64,000 nt of DNA, from positions 3,366 to 67,365 of the forward strand of contig CAJUCW010000021.1 of NCBI GenBank assembly GCA_910585275.1. The letters are read 5' to 3'. Source of the DNA: an uncultured Muribaculaceae bacterium. Its GTDB lineage: Bacteria > Bacteroidota > Bacteroidia > Bacteroidales > Muribaculaceae. Under the pieces are notes generated by a model, which saw only the letters and a list, made by a program, of their open reading frames with translations, made no database searches and had not been told where the DNA came from. Numbering within the stretch: the stretch's first letter is position 1; each line of letters starts with the position of its first letter. Shown here piece by piece: positions 50,948-58,579 of this stretch. The position numbers were made by a program, and so were the translations under genes.

Positions 50948-52318
50948 TTAAGGGAGGCTCACCTCTGTTGTGGCGTAATAATTTATGGTCTTGTTGGAGA
51001 GGATTGCCATGAATTTGCTTTGTAGGAGCTCAAGCTTGGCGTTGACGAGGTTGTTGTGGGCCGTCAGCAGGTCGAGAGGATTAACGTAGCCTAATTCAAA
51101 CTGGCGGTCAACGAGTTGTGCCGTGAGTTGGGTGGCTTCGAGTTGTTTGATGCCCGACGCGTATTTCGCCTTCGAGTTGTTGGCTTCGATATATAGGCTT
51201 TCGATGGTCTGCGAGAGTTCGTCGAGCAAGTTCTCCTTGTTGAGGTCATATTCGAGGGCCGCGAGTTTCGCCTTGGCTACGGAGCGGCGGGTGGCGTTGC
51301 CGTCATAAATCGGCACGGAAAGCGAGAGACCGATATTCTCGTTGAAGCCGTGTCCCATCTGCGAAGACCATGACGGTCCACCGGAAGTATAGCCCGACCC
51401 TACGCCTCCTTGCAAGGCGATTGTCGGCAGGTTGCCGGCTTTCGCAATCTTTATGTCGTTGGCATAAATCTCCTTGCTGAGGTCGTTGCTCTTAATGCCG
51501 GGGAGCCATGAGGCGGCGAAAGAATAAGTCTGGTCCATCGTCGGAAGGGGAGCGTTGACGTCGGCATCTGAAAAAGAGAAATCGGCGAGCTCCATGTCGT
51601 AGTCCAAGCCGAGCTGCAATATTTTTTTTAGGGTCATTTTGGAGGAGGCGAAATTACTTTCCGCCTGCACGAGATTGTATTGGTCTTGCGCCATCTGGCT
51701 CTCTATCTGTGCGTATTCCACTTTCGACGACCTTCCCGATTCCATCAGGCGCTTGGCGCGTTCGGTTTGCGACGTGCTCACCTCAAGGGTCTGGCGCGCT
51801 ATTTCCACGGCTTCTTTGGCATACATCGTGTTGAGATAGGCCTGGAGGATTCCGAGTTTTATGTTCTTGATGGCGTCGTCGCCTGCGAGGTCTTGCTGCC
51901 TGCGCGCTATTTTTGCCGATTCAAGACGGTATTTGCGGATGTTCCCTTCCCATACGGTCCATGATGCGTTGATGCCGTAAGAACTTCCGTAGGTGTTGCC
52001 GTTGCGCCCCTCTTCCGGCGAAGGATAATTGATGAAACTGTGGCTTGTGGAAAATCCCACCGAAGGGAGCCACGCGTCTTTCGCGGCGCCGACTTCTTCG
52101 TCAGCCTGGAGGATGGAAAGCATTATCTTCCGCACGTCGGTGCTGTTGTGTATGGCCCAATCCACGCAGTCGTCGAATGTCCATTTTGCAGGCATCGGTC
52201 CCGTGGCTGTGTCGGTCACGTTTTCCGGCGAGAGGTCGGAGAATATCGCTTTGTCCTGTGCCGTGGCAGACATTGCTGCCATGACGGCGAGTGGTGCGAC
52301 CAGTAGTTTTATTTTCAT
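50948..52318 (-). CDS. TolC family outer membrane efflux protein (2)
   Basis: The 456-residue protein has a signal peptide (MKIKLLVAPLAVMAAMSATAQ). The OEP repeat architecture shows DDCVDWAIHNSTDVRKIMLS, EIARQTLEVSTSQTERAKRLMESGRS, and QLVDRQFELGYVNPLDLLTAHNNLVNAKLELLQ. It is the first gene of the MacAB-type operon and shares little sequence with the TolC protein at 41.1-42.6 kb, so each efflux system has its own channel. Confidence 0.92.
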   Translation of the reverse strand: MKIKLLVAPLAVMAAMSATAQDKAIFSDLSPENVTDTATGPMPAKWTFDDCVDWAIHNSTDVRKIMLSILQADEEVGAAKDAWLPSVGFSTSHSFINYPSPEEGRNGNTYGSSYGINASWTVWEGNIRKYRLESAKIARRQQDLAGDDAIKNIKLGILQAYLNTMYAKEAVEIARQTLEVSTSQTERAKRLMESGRSSKVEYAQIESQMAQDQYNLVQAESNFASSKMTLKKILQLGLDYDMELADFSFSDADVNAPLPTMDQTYSFAASWLPGIKSNDLSKEIYANDIKIAKAGNLPTIALQGGVGSGYTSGGPSWSSQMGHGFNENIGLSLSVPIYDGNATRRSVAKAKLAALEYDLNKENLLDELSQTIESLYIEANNSKAKYASGIKQLEATQLTAQLVDRQFELGYVNPLDLLTAHNNLVNAKLELLQSKFMAILSNKTINYYATTEVSLP

Positions 52319-52345
52319 ATTAATATTCCTTTACTTAACCTGGTG

Positions 52346-52376
52346 CAAAATTATTCCGGAAAAAACGTGGGTGCAA
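52346..52376 (-). promoter_or_regulatory. Bacteroidetes-type promoter of the TolC-MacAB-kinase operon
   Basis: TTG (52376-52374) and TAATTTTG (52353-52346) on the minus strand are exactly 20 bp apart. Predicted start near 52339 and a leader of about 20 nt. Confidence 0.7.
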
Positions 52377-52504
52377 ACAAAATCGGTGGAAACCCCCGGC
52401 GTTCCGACAGAAAGGTTAAAACAGGATATAAAGTCCTCCGGGTTTCAAATTTTGTTAATGAGTGTTAACCCGTAGTTGAATTTTCCTATGAATCACGCAT
52501 TATT

Positions 52505-52708
52505 GAAGTTGTTTAAACTTTTTTCTTTTTCAAGATTTCGTCAGATTTTCGAGACGATTTTGAAACTTGAAGAGGGAGTTTAGCGGGCTAAACGACCGAT
52601 GAAAGGTTCAAAAGCGACCGAAAAGATGGCGGAAGATTGGGAAAGAGGTCTTTTTAACATAAAAAGCCATAAGAAAATCAATCTCCGTAAAAAAGTTTAA
52701 ACAACTTC
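52505..52708. mobile_element. MITE-like element, copy 2
   Basis: 204 bp with terminal inverted repeats GAAGTTGTTTAAACTTTTTT / AAAAAAGTTTAAACAACTTC, nearly the exact reverse complement of 46406-46609. No ORF. Its right edge abuts the -33 element of the ruvX promoter. Confidence 0.8.
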
Positions 52709-52740
52709 TTTGCATACCACAAAATAAATCATTAAATTTG
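52709..52740 (+). promoter_or_regulatory. Bacteroidetes-type promoter of ruvX
   Basis: TTTG (52709-52712) and TAAATTTG (52733-52740) are 20 bp apart. Predicted start near 52747, leader about 158 nt. Confidence 0.6.
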
Positions 52741-52774
52741 AACAGAAATGCCGGGTAGGGCTACAACCCAGATA

Positions 52775-52811
52775 AAAATGTAGGGACATGCCTCCGGCAT
52801 GTTTGATTAAC
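52775..52811. repeat. TGTAGGGACATGCC repeat, copy 2
   Basis: AAAATGTAGGGACATGCCTCC then GGCATGTTTGATTAAC. A related inverted piece (CTACATGCCGTAGG...) follows at about 52829-52842. It lies within the ruvX leader. Confidence 0.75.
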
Positions 52812-52904
52812 GTTCTGGATCTCAACTGCTACATGCCGTAGGTATGTCTCCACAGCAAGAGCGTTAAAGATTATACACCCCCTTTCTCTACAAAGAAAAA
52901 TGAT

Positions 52905-53333
52905 ATGGGAAGAATATTGGCGATAGATTATGGCAGGAAGCGTTGCGGTGTGGCCGCAACCGATGTGTTGCGTATCTGTGCGAACGGGTTGCCTACGGTC
53001 AGGACCTGCGACCTTATGGACTTTATCAAAGATTATTGTGGGAGGGAGACAGTGGATGAAATCGTTGTGGGCGAGCCGCGCGACATGCACGGGAATCCGA
53101 GCGAAAGCATGAACTATATCCGTCCGTTCCTCAACCGTCTGCGCAAGGAAATGCCCGGGATGAAAGTTGTGATGGTTGACGAGCGTTTCACTTCCGCGAT
53201 TGCCCACCGCGAAATGCTTGCCGGTGGTTTCAGCAAGAAACAGCGTGCCGAAAAGGGTAGGGCAGACGAGATGGCGGCTGTCCTCATCCTAACTTCCTAT
53301 CTCGAATCATCGAGCATGAGGTTTAAACTTTAA
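52905..53333 (+). CDS. ruvX: Putative Holliday junction resolvase RuvX/YqgF
   Basis: The 142-residue RNase-H-fold protein has GRILAIDYGRKRCGVAATD (first catalytic Asp), ETVDEIVVGEPRDMHGNPSE, VVMVDERFTSAIAHREM (catalytic Glu region) and ADEMAAVLILTSYLE (final Asp). Family members take part in pre-16S rRNA 5'-end processing and possibly recombination. It appears monocistronic with a strong hairpin 30 bp downstream. Confidence 0.93.
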   Translation: MGRILAIDYGRKRCGVAATDVLRICANGLPTVRTCDLMDFIKDYCGRETVDEIVVGEPRDMHGNPSESMNYIRPFLNRLRKEMPGMKVVMVDERFTSAIAHREMLAGGFSKKQRAEKGRADEMAAVLILTSYLESSSMRFKL

Positions 53334-53363
53334 ACCCTAACTCCGAAATTTTAAACTAAAAAA

Positions 53364-53406
53364 TTAAGGTTTAGATAATAGCGCGATGCTATCGTCTAAA
53401 CCTTAA
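53364..53406. terminator. Hairpin between ruvX and rpmE2
   Basis: A 12-bp outer stem TTAAGGTTTAGA/TCTAAACCTTAA and an inner ATAGC/GCTAT helix. It separates the convergent ruvX and rpmE2 genes. Further AAACCTTAA motifs follow. It lacks a pure T-run. Confidence 0.6.
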
Positions 53407-53451
53407 ACGTTAAACCTTAAACTTTCTATTGGTCTGAAAGCGTAGCGGTTT

Positions 53452-53706
53452 TTACTTCTTCGTGCGGTTGCCGTAGCGGCTGCGGAACTTATCGACGCGG
53501 CCTGCGGTATCGACGAGTTTCTGTTTGCCGGTGAAGAAGGGGTGAGAAGCGGAAGTAATCTCAAGCTTTACGAGAGGATACTCCTTGCCGTCGATTTCGA
53601 TGGTCTCACGGGTTGCCACTGTCGAACGGGTGATGAATGTCTCGTCGTTCGACATATCTTTGAAAACAACCTCACGGTAGTTTTCGGGATGAATTTTAGC
53701 TTTCAT
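53452..53706 (-). CDS. rpmE2: 50S ribosomal protein bL31 type B
   Basis: The 84-residue protein reads MKAKIHPENYREVVFKDMSN, then FITRSTVATRETIEIDGKEYPL, ASHPFFTGKQ and RVDKFRSRYGNR, typical of the zinc-free (C-minus) type B L31. It lacks the CxxC pair of the zinc form. It is a single gene on the minus strand. Confidence 0.96.
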   Translation of the reverse strand: MKAKIHPENYREVVFKDMSNDETFITRSTVATRETIEIDGKEYPLVKLEITSASHPFFTGKQKLVDTAGRVDKFRSRYGNRTKK

Positions 53707-53857
53707 TCTAATTTTCTGCAGTTAAAATTATTATGTTTTAATTGGCTTGACAGGTCGCGATCCCGTCAAATGGCCTGCAAAGTTACAAAAAATCTTTAAC
53801 CCACGCAAATATTGACCGCATCTTCAACAATCTTAAGCAATAAGCCAACTGTCAAGA

Positions 53858-54151
53858 TTAATCTTTTACGGCTTGCAGGAGAGAATTGAAAAATCCTGTG
53901 CGCACTTCCGTATTGGGATAGTCCAAAGTGAATTCCTGATATTCGGGATCGTAGGCTTTTATAGTAAGGTAACCGGTATAGAAACAGTTAAGAATAAGGC
54001 TGTTGCCGAATCGTCGGGGACGGCTGAGGAAGAAGTAGCCGCCGGGATTGGCAAGCCGGTGAATGTATGCCGTCTTATCGACATATAAAAAGCCGTTATT
54101 ACGCAGATTCCGGAAATTCTGCTCGCTTACAGGATATTTTACATTCACCAT
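53858..54151 (-). pseudogene. Internally deleted AAA-ATPase-like/PD-(D/E)XK (DUF1703-type) gene
   Basis: About 97 codons remain. The N-terminal part VKYPVSEQNFRNLRNNGFLYVDKT and FFLSRPRRFGNSLIL is the start of an AAA-ATPase-like protein, but the P-loop lysine is Asn (usual RRFGKS). It is then joined directly to FYTGYLTIKAYDPEYQEFTLDYPN, a stretch normally some 250 residues later. So a large in-frame internal deletion has occurred, and the frame ends early. The start at 54151 lies 20 nt after a predicted transcript start from a TAACTTTG box (54185-54178); an ATG at 54190 lies upstream of that box. Confidence 0.75.
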
Positions 54152-54289
54152 ATTATACGTTATTATAGATTGAAACACAAAGTTAACCAATTACTTCGAA
54201 TTTACAGGTAAAACACTAAATATTTTATGGAGATTTGCAATAGGGATAGGGTGGTGCAGAACCTGCTATCTAATTTTTTATATGAATTG

Positions 54290-54442
54290 CAGCAGATTTA
54301 TGTATTCTTATTGTATATAATACAGCAGATTTATGTGATATTTGACCTAAATTGACAGCAGATTTTTGTTGAATTATATGGATATTTACAGCAGATTTAT
54401 GTGATAATGGATGGATTTTTACAGCATTTTTTTGTATTTATT
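54290..54442 (+). repeat. 33-bp-period direct repeat array
   Basis: The 14-bp motif CAGCAGATTTATGT or close variants start at 54290, 54323, 54356, 54389 and 54422 (the last degenerate), exactly 33 bp apart, with variable AT-rich 19-bp spacers. A possible sixth, much decayed, unit is at 54257. The array ends about 55 bp before the start of the DUF4143 ATPase gene. Confidence 0.85.
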
Positions 54443-54497
54443 GTTGTGGGGTTGGATAAAAATTTGTTATTTTGTAACTTCATTATTAAGAGTGGAG

Positions 54498-55799
54498 ATG
54501 AAAAGAAAGATATATGAAAAGCTTCTTGAATGGAAAGCTGATAGTGATAGGAAACCTCTGATTCTGCAAGGTGCCAGACAGGTGGGTAAAAGCTGGATTC
54601 TAAAAGAGTTTGGCAGAAATGAGTATAAAAATATGGCGTATATTTCTTGCGACAATGAGCCTCTCGCTCCAGCGCTCTTTGCAGATTACGACACCGATCG
54701 AATAATAAGGTCGGTGGAGGCGATAACTAAAGTGCCGGTTGTCAAGGATGACACATTGATTATTTTTGATGAGATTCAGGAAGTGCCGGCAGGGCTACAG
54801 GCACTCAAATATCTATGTGAGAACAAACGTGGTTTTCATGTAGCGGTCGCCGGTTCTTTACTTGGCATTACCCTCAATTCGGGAATATCTTTTCCGGTCG
54901 GTAAGGTCGATTTTCTTCAAATGTATCCTATGGATTTCGAGGAATTCCTTCTTGCCGCCGGCGAGATGGAAATAGCGGAATTAATAAGGAATGCGGATAA
55001 AGATATCGTGAATACAGTTCACGAGAAATGTATAAGTCTCCTGCGTCAGTATTATTTCACGGGAGGAATGCCCGAGTCTGTATTTGCTTATATAACCGGA
55101 AAAGGTGTTTTGAAAGTAAGAGAGATTCAAAAGGCTCTTCTGACAGCCTATAAGAACGACATATCGAAGCATGCACCCAAAAGGGAAGTGGAGAGAATTC
55201 GGCTTGTGCTTGAATCATTGCCCGCACAATTGGCAAAAGAGAATAAGAAATTCATATTTTCGGCAGTCCGTAAAGGTGCGCGTGCCGCTGATTTCGAGAT
55301 TGCCATACAATGGCTTGCCGATGCAGGCATCGTAAACAAGGTAAATCGCATTTCTATTCCAAAATTACCGTTGTCTTTTTATGAGGATTTTAATGCATTC
55401 AAATTGTATTTGCTTGACTGTGGTCTCTATGGTGCTATGGTTGACGCAGATCCTTCGGAAATACTGATGGGTTCCAATTTATATGAGCAGTATAAGGGGT
55501 CATTTACTGAATCTTATGCTTTGCAGCAACTTATTTGTGACATAGATAGAAAGGTATATTATTATAGTGCTGACAATTCAAGAATGGAAGTTGATTTCAT
55601 AATCAAGTTTAATAAAACCGCAGTGCCGATAGAAGTGAAAGCCGAGGACAATGTAAAATCAAAATCATTGGGTAATTTTCGCGATAGCAATCGCCTTCCC
55701 TTAGGAATCAGGTTTTCTATGAGGGCATACCGTGAGCAAGAAAAATTGGTGAATATTCCTCTTTATGCCATTTTTTCATTCCCGACATGGCTTGAGTAA
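54498..55799 (+). CDS. AAA+ ATPase with DUF4143 C-terminal domain
   Basis: The 433-residue protein has an AAA_14 domain: Walker A GARQVGKSW at about residue 24-32 and Walker B LIIFDEIQEVP. A DUF4143 region follows, ending with MEVDFIIKFNKTAVPIEVKAED, which resembles a PD-(D/E)XK nuclease core. The start at 54498 follows a purine-rich AGTGGAG; the frame from 54411 would begin inside the repeat array. Such ATPases are widespread, multicopy and of unknown role. A perfect 63-bp palindrome follows. Confidence 0.88.
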   Translation: MKRKIYEKLLEWKADSDRKPLILQGARQVGKSWILKEFGRNEYKNMAYISCDNEPLAPALFADYDTDRIIRSVEAITKVPVVKDDTLIIFDEIQEVPAGLQALKYLCENKRGFHVAVAGSLLGITLNSGISFPVGKVDFLQMYPMDFEEFLLAAGEMEIAELIRNADKDIVNTVHEKCISLLRQYYFTGGMPESVFAYITGKGVLKVREIQKALLTAYKNDISKHAPKREVERIRLVLESLPAQLAKENKKFIFSAVRKGARAADFEIAIQWLADAGIVNKVNRISIPKLPLSFYEDFNAFKLYLLDCGLYGAMVDADPSEILMGSNLYEQYKGSFTESYALQQLICDIDRKVYYYSADNSRMEVDFIIKFNKTAVPIEVKAEDNVKSKSLGNFRDSNRLPLGIRFSMRAYREQEKLVNIPLYAIFSFPTWLE

Positions 55800-55844
55800 T
55801 AATTTATTCCGTGTCCGGGCATTCTTTTGAGAATTAACGAAAAA

Positions 55845-55907
55845 GAGAACCGTAGAAACAGTAGAACTTTATTTTCAAAATAAAGTTCTACTGTTTCTAC
55901 GGTTCTC
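55845..55907. terminator. Perfect 31-bp inverted repeat between convergent genes
   Basis: 55845-55875 and 55877-55907 are perfect reverse complements (arms GAGAACCGTAGAAACAGTAG... ) separated by one base. It lies between the DUF4143 ATPase (+) and the C10 peptidase (-) and can act as a bidirectional terminator, although it is unusually long and lacks T-runs outside. Confidence 0.85.
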
Positions 55908-55944
55908 CCGTGCTCTTGTCTAAATTAAACCTTAAACCTTTAAC

Positions 55945-58476
55945 TTACTTCGCTATCTTCATCGACCGGCTTCTGCCGTCGGCATCGGTGGCAGTCACCA
56001 CATAGATGCCTTTGGGAAGATGGCTCAACGACGCGGAAACGGCTGCTCCGTTGCCGGTAAGCGATAATTCCTCCGTCGTCCCCGACATTGAAACAACCCT
56101 GACTGAAGAAACCACGGCATCTGAAACTACTTTGATTTCCTCGGTAATATGGTCGAAAGACATGTCAAGCCCATCTTCACCGTTGATTTCATCCACGCTT
56201 GAAGACGGTATTAAAATCAGACAAACCGCATCAAGCGAGACCAGACGACTGTTTACCTCCTTGTACAATGCTATTTGATAATCCTTACCTTCAACGGCCT
56301 GGTCGAAATAAACGGTTGCGCTGACGGTGCCCGATTCTCCTGCAGAAAGGAATAGCACAGGGGTGAGCGGGGTTATCGAAATGCTCGAAGCCCCGTTTTC
56401 GTTGGGGAACAGGATGGCATACATCGGCTGCGAGAAGAAACCTTCGCTACAGCTGACTTCAGCCGAGAATTCCATCTGCGACGGATCGGACACAGAGAAG
56501 GCCGGTACGCTCCAACCGCTGACGGGGACGGCATCCTTTACGTCAAGACTACCGACTGATATGGAAGTGAAGACTTCCGGATTCATCTCCACCTCGCTTT
56601 GCCCGGTATTATACATTTCCTTATTTTCTGAATTCATAAACCGTAAGGTGAATGTGGTTGGTCTTGAAATGGCATTTGCTCCATCCAAAGGCTTGAAATA
56701 TGTGACGAATTCCTTCACCACAGATTCCCCGGGATTCAGATTAACAGGTATGCCATCGCCGACAAAACAAGTCTCACCTTGTTTCCTAAGCACCGGGGCA
56801 ATCGTTTGCGAGAGTTCCACGTCGGTTTCGTTTTTCACTTCCATCTTTACTTTGGCATAACTTCCATAATAAAGAGGAGTCTCGACGGAGCCGGACAAAA
56901 CCGACAACGTTTTCGGGGACGCGAATTGGAGAGTGTATCTGCCACCTGTTTTAGTGACTGTTACTGAATTCGAGAAACATTCAGGGCTTGTCACAGGTGT
57001 CCAATCGCCATCAAACAGATAGAGGTCTTTGAATGCTACTGTTACTCTATATTTCCCATCGGGCATCGTCGAAGGAAAAGCGAAGTTGAAATGAGTGAAT
57101 CCTCTTAATGATGAAAGAGAAACTTCCTCAAGACTTTGATTGTTTATACTGCCTGCCACCGGAGTTTTCCGGACGTTGGTACCTTCAATTCCTTCGATTA
57201 TGACTCCGAAACTCACATAAGCCAAAGAGTAACCCATGTTCCACCATCCGGCATTATCGCCTTCCACCTCAAGTTCAATATTCGCATTGCCGTTCTTTTT
57301 CCCGGCCAGGTTTCCGCTCTGTACGATTCTTAGCGACGACATTCCTTGTCTGTTTGGTTGCACGCCCTTGATAATCGACTGGTCGTAGCTGAATCCACCC
57401 CCCGTGCCTCCGCCGATTCCAAGGTCACCTGGATTGAGCGACTGCAACAGGAAGTAACCGTCGCTGGCACCGCCCCAACCCCAGTTGATATGGAAATAGC
57501 CGTTGCCGTCATAACCGTCGCATACGAATTGGTGGCCTCCGCCTTCCCCCTGGCCACCATAAATCACCGGGCGTCCGGCATTGAGTTCGTCATAGACCAT
57601 TTGGTTCCAGGATGTTTCGTTGTAATATATCCTCTCTTCGAAAGAGATACCGGGATTGTAACCGAAATTCTCGATAAGGGCCTTTCCTATATAAAATGAA
57701 GCCGCTCCCGATTCTGTGGTCGAATAGTTCATATCTACTGAATAACCGCAAGCCTTCATCAGGTAAGCCACGGCGTTGGCCTGCACTTCCGTGTATTCAC
57801 CGTCGTATGAATCGAGCATGTTGTCCCAATCGAAAATTTCTGTGGAGAGGTCAAGCTTCGTAGGGTCGGCAGTGCCTTCAAGATCGATGGCAACCGTTCC
57901 TTTTCCTCTTTCGGGATATCCATGAAATTTCATCACCTGGGCCATGGCGGTGGCAACACAGCCGGTGACGCACCTCACGCCGTTCACCCTCGGGCATTGG
58001 TCGTTATATGGCGCACCTTGGTTCCATTTCGTTTCTATCAACGGCCCGACAGGACCTCCGTTGACTGATGCGCGGGTTGCTGCCGATTTGATTCCGGGAG
58101 CCGACTCCTCGGAATTATGGCGTGCAAATTCAATCTGACGGGAATATTCGCCGAGCCACCAGCGGAGGGCCGGAGGCAAATTATCCTTGTCAAAGGCCCC
58201 GTTGTCAACATATCCGAGCACCGGATAAGCCTCACTGTCGGCGCTAAGGAAAACGAATCCGGAATTCGAGCGTTGGTTGAAAACGTATAGCGACGGGGCT
58301 CCGTCTTTTGTCTCCATCGTATAGGCAAGTGTCATGTCGGAAGCCCGGAAACTGCCGCCCCTTGTGGCGGTTTTACCCTCCATGCGCTGGAGAGCACACT
58401 CCGGAGTGATGGGAAGGGCGAAAGCCACCATACTCATCGAAGCCAAAGTAAAATAACCGAGTAGTCGTTTATTCAT
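55945..58476 (-). CDS. C10 family (streptopain-like) cysteine peptidase with Spi-like propeptide
   Basis: The 843-residue secreted protein has a signal peptide and an N-terminal propeptide resembling the Spi inhibitor domain (FVFLSADSEAYPVLGYVDNG). The C10 catalytic domain has Cys173 in VTGCVATAMAQVMKFH and His315 in GEGGGHQFVCDGYDGNGYFH, then HINWGWGG. Beta-sandwich domains follow. The end (VRVVSMSG ... LPKGIYVVTATDADGRS) is like a type IX sorting domain. It is the third gene of a SusC-SusD operon; a hairpin (58521-58560) precedes it. It probably degrades proteins outside the cell, with SusCD importing products. Confidence 0.9.
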   Translation of the reverse strand: MNKRLLGYFTLASMSMVAFALPITPECALQRMEGKTATRGGSFRASDMTLAYTMETKDGAPSLYVFNQRSNSGFVFLSADSEAYPVLGYVDNGAFDKDNLPPALRWWLGEYSRQIEFARHNSEESAPGIKSAATRASVNGGPVGPLIETKWNQGAPYNDQCPRVNGVRCVTGCVATAMAQVMKFHGYPERGKGTVAIDLEGTADPTKLDLSTEIFDWDNMLDSYDGEYTEVQANAVAYLMKACGYSVDMNYSTTESGAASFYIGKALIENFGYNPGISFEERIYYNETSWNQMVYDELNAGRPVIYGGQGEGGGHQFVCDGYDGNGYFHINWGWGGASDGYFLLQSLNPGDLGIGGGTGGGFSYDQSIIKGVQPNRQGMSSLRIVQSGNLAGKKNGNANIELEVEGDNAGWWNMGYSLAYVSFGVIIEGIEGTNVRKTPVAGSINNQSLEEVSLSSLRGFTHFNFAFPSTMPDGKYRVTVAFKDLYLFDGDWTPVTSPECFSNSVTVTKTGGRYTLQFASPKTLSVLSGSVETPLYYGSYAKVKMEVKNETDVELSQTIAPVLRKQGETCFVGDGIPVNLNPGESVVKEFVTYFKPLDGANAISRPTTFTLRFMNSENKEMYNTGQSEVEMNPEVFTSISVGSLDVKDAVPVSGWSVPAFSVSDPSQMEFSAEVSCSEGFFSQPMYAILFPNENGASSISITPLTPVLFLSAGESGTVSATVYFDQAVEGKDYQIALYKEVNSRLVSLDAVCLILIPSSSVDEINGEDGLDMSFDHITEEIKVVSDAVVSSVRVVSMSGTTEELSLTGNGAAVSASLSHLPKGIYVVTATDADGRSRSMKIAK

Positions 58477-58520
58477 ATCATGGAAATATTATTTTATGGC
58501 AACTATAGCGATATTTAAGC

Positions 58521-58560
58521 ATAAAAGGCGAACCCCGTTTTAACTGGATTCACCTTTTAT
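58521..58560 (-). terminator. Hairpin between susD-like and C10 peptidase genes
   Basis: ATAAAAGGCGAA (58521-58532) and TTCACCTTTTAT (58549-58560) pair with one mismatch. On the minus strand TTTTAT follows the stem, so it may be a partial terminator that lowers peptidase expression relative to the transporter genes. Confidence 0.5.
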
Positions 58561-58579
58561 ACTTTATTCAATCAATTCA

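Noticed and set aside
46406..52708. A composite transposon formed by the two 204-bp elements
   Set aside because: No transposase is encoded in or between the elements, and target-site duplications of the whole block are not evident. Two independent MITE-like insertions explain it.
54257..54442. The 33-bp-period array as a CRISPR array
   Set aside because: The repeats are only ~14 bp with 19-bp spacers, are imperfect, show no dyad and have no cas genes nearby.
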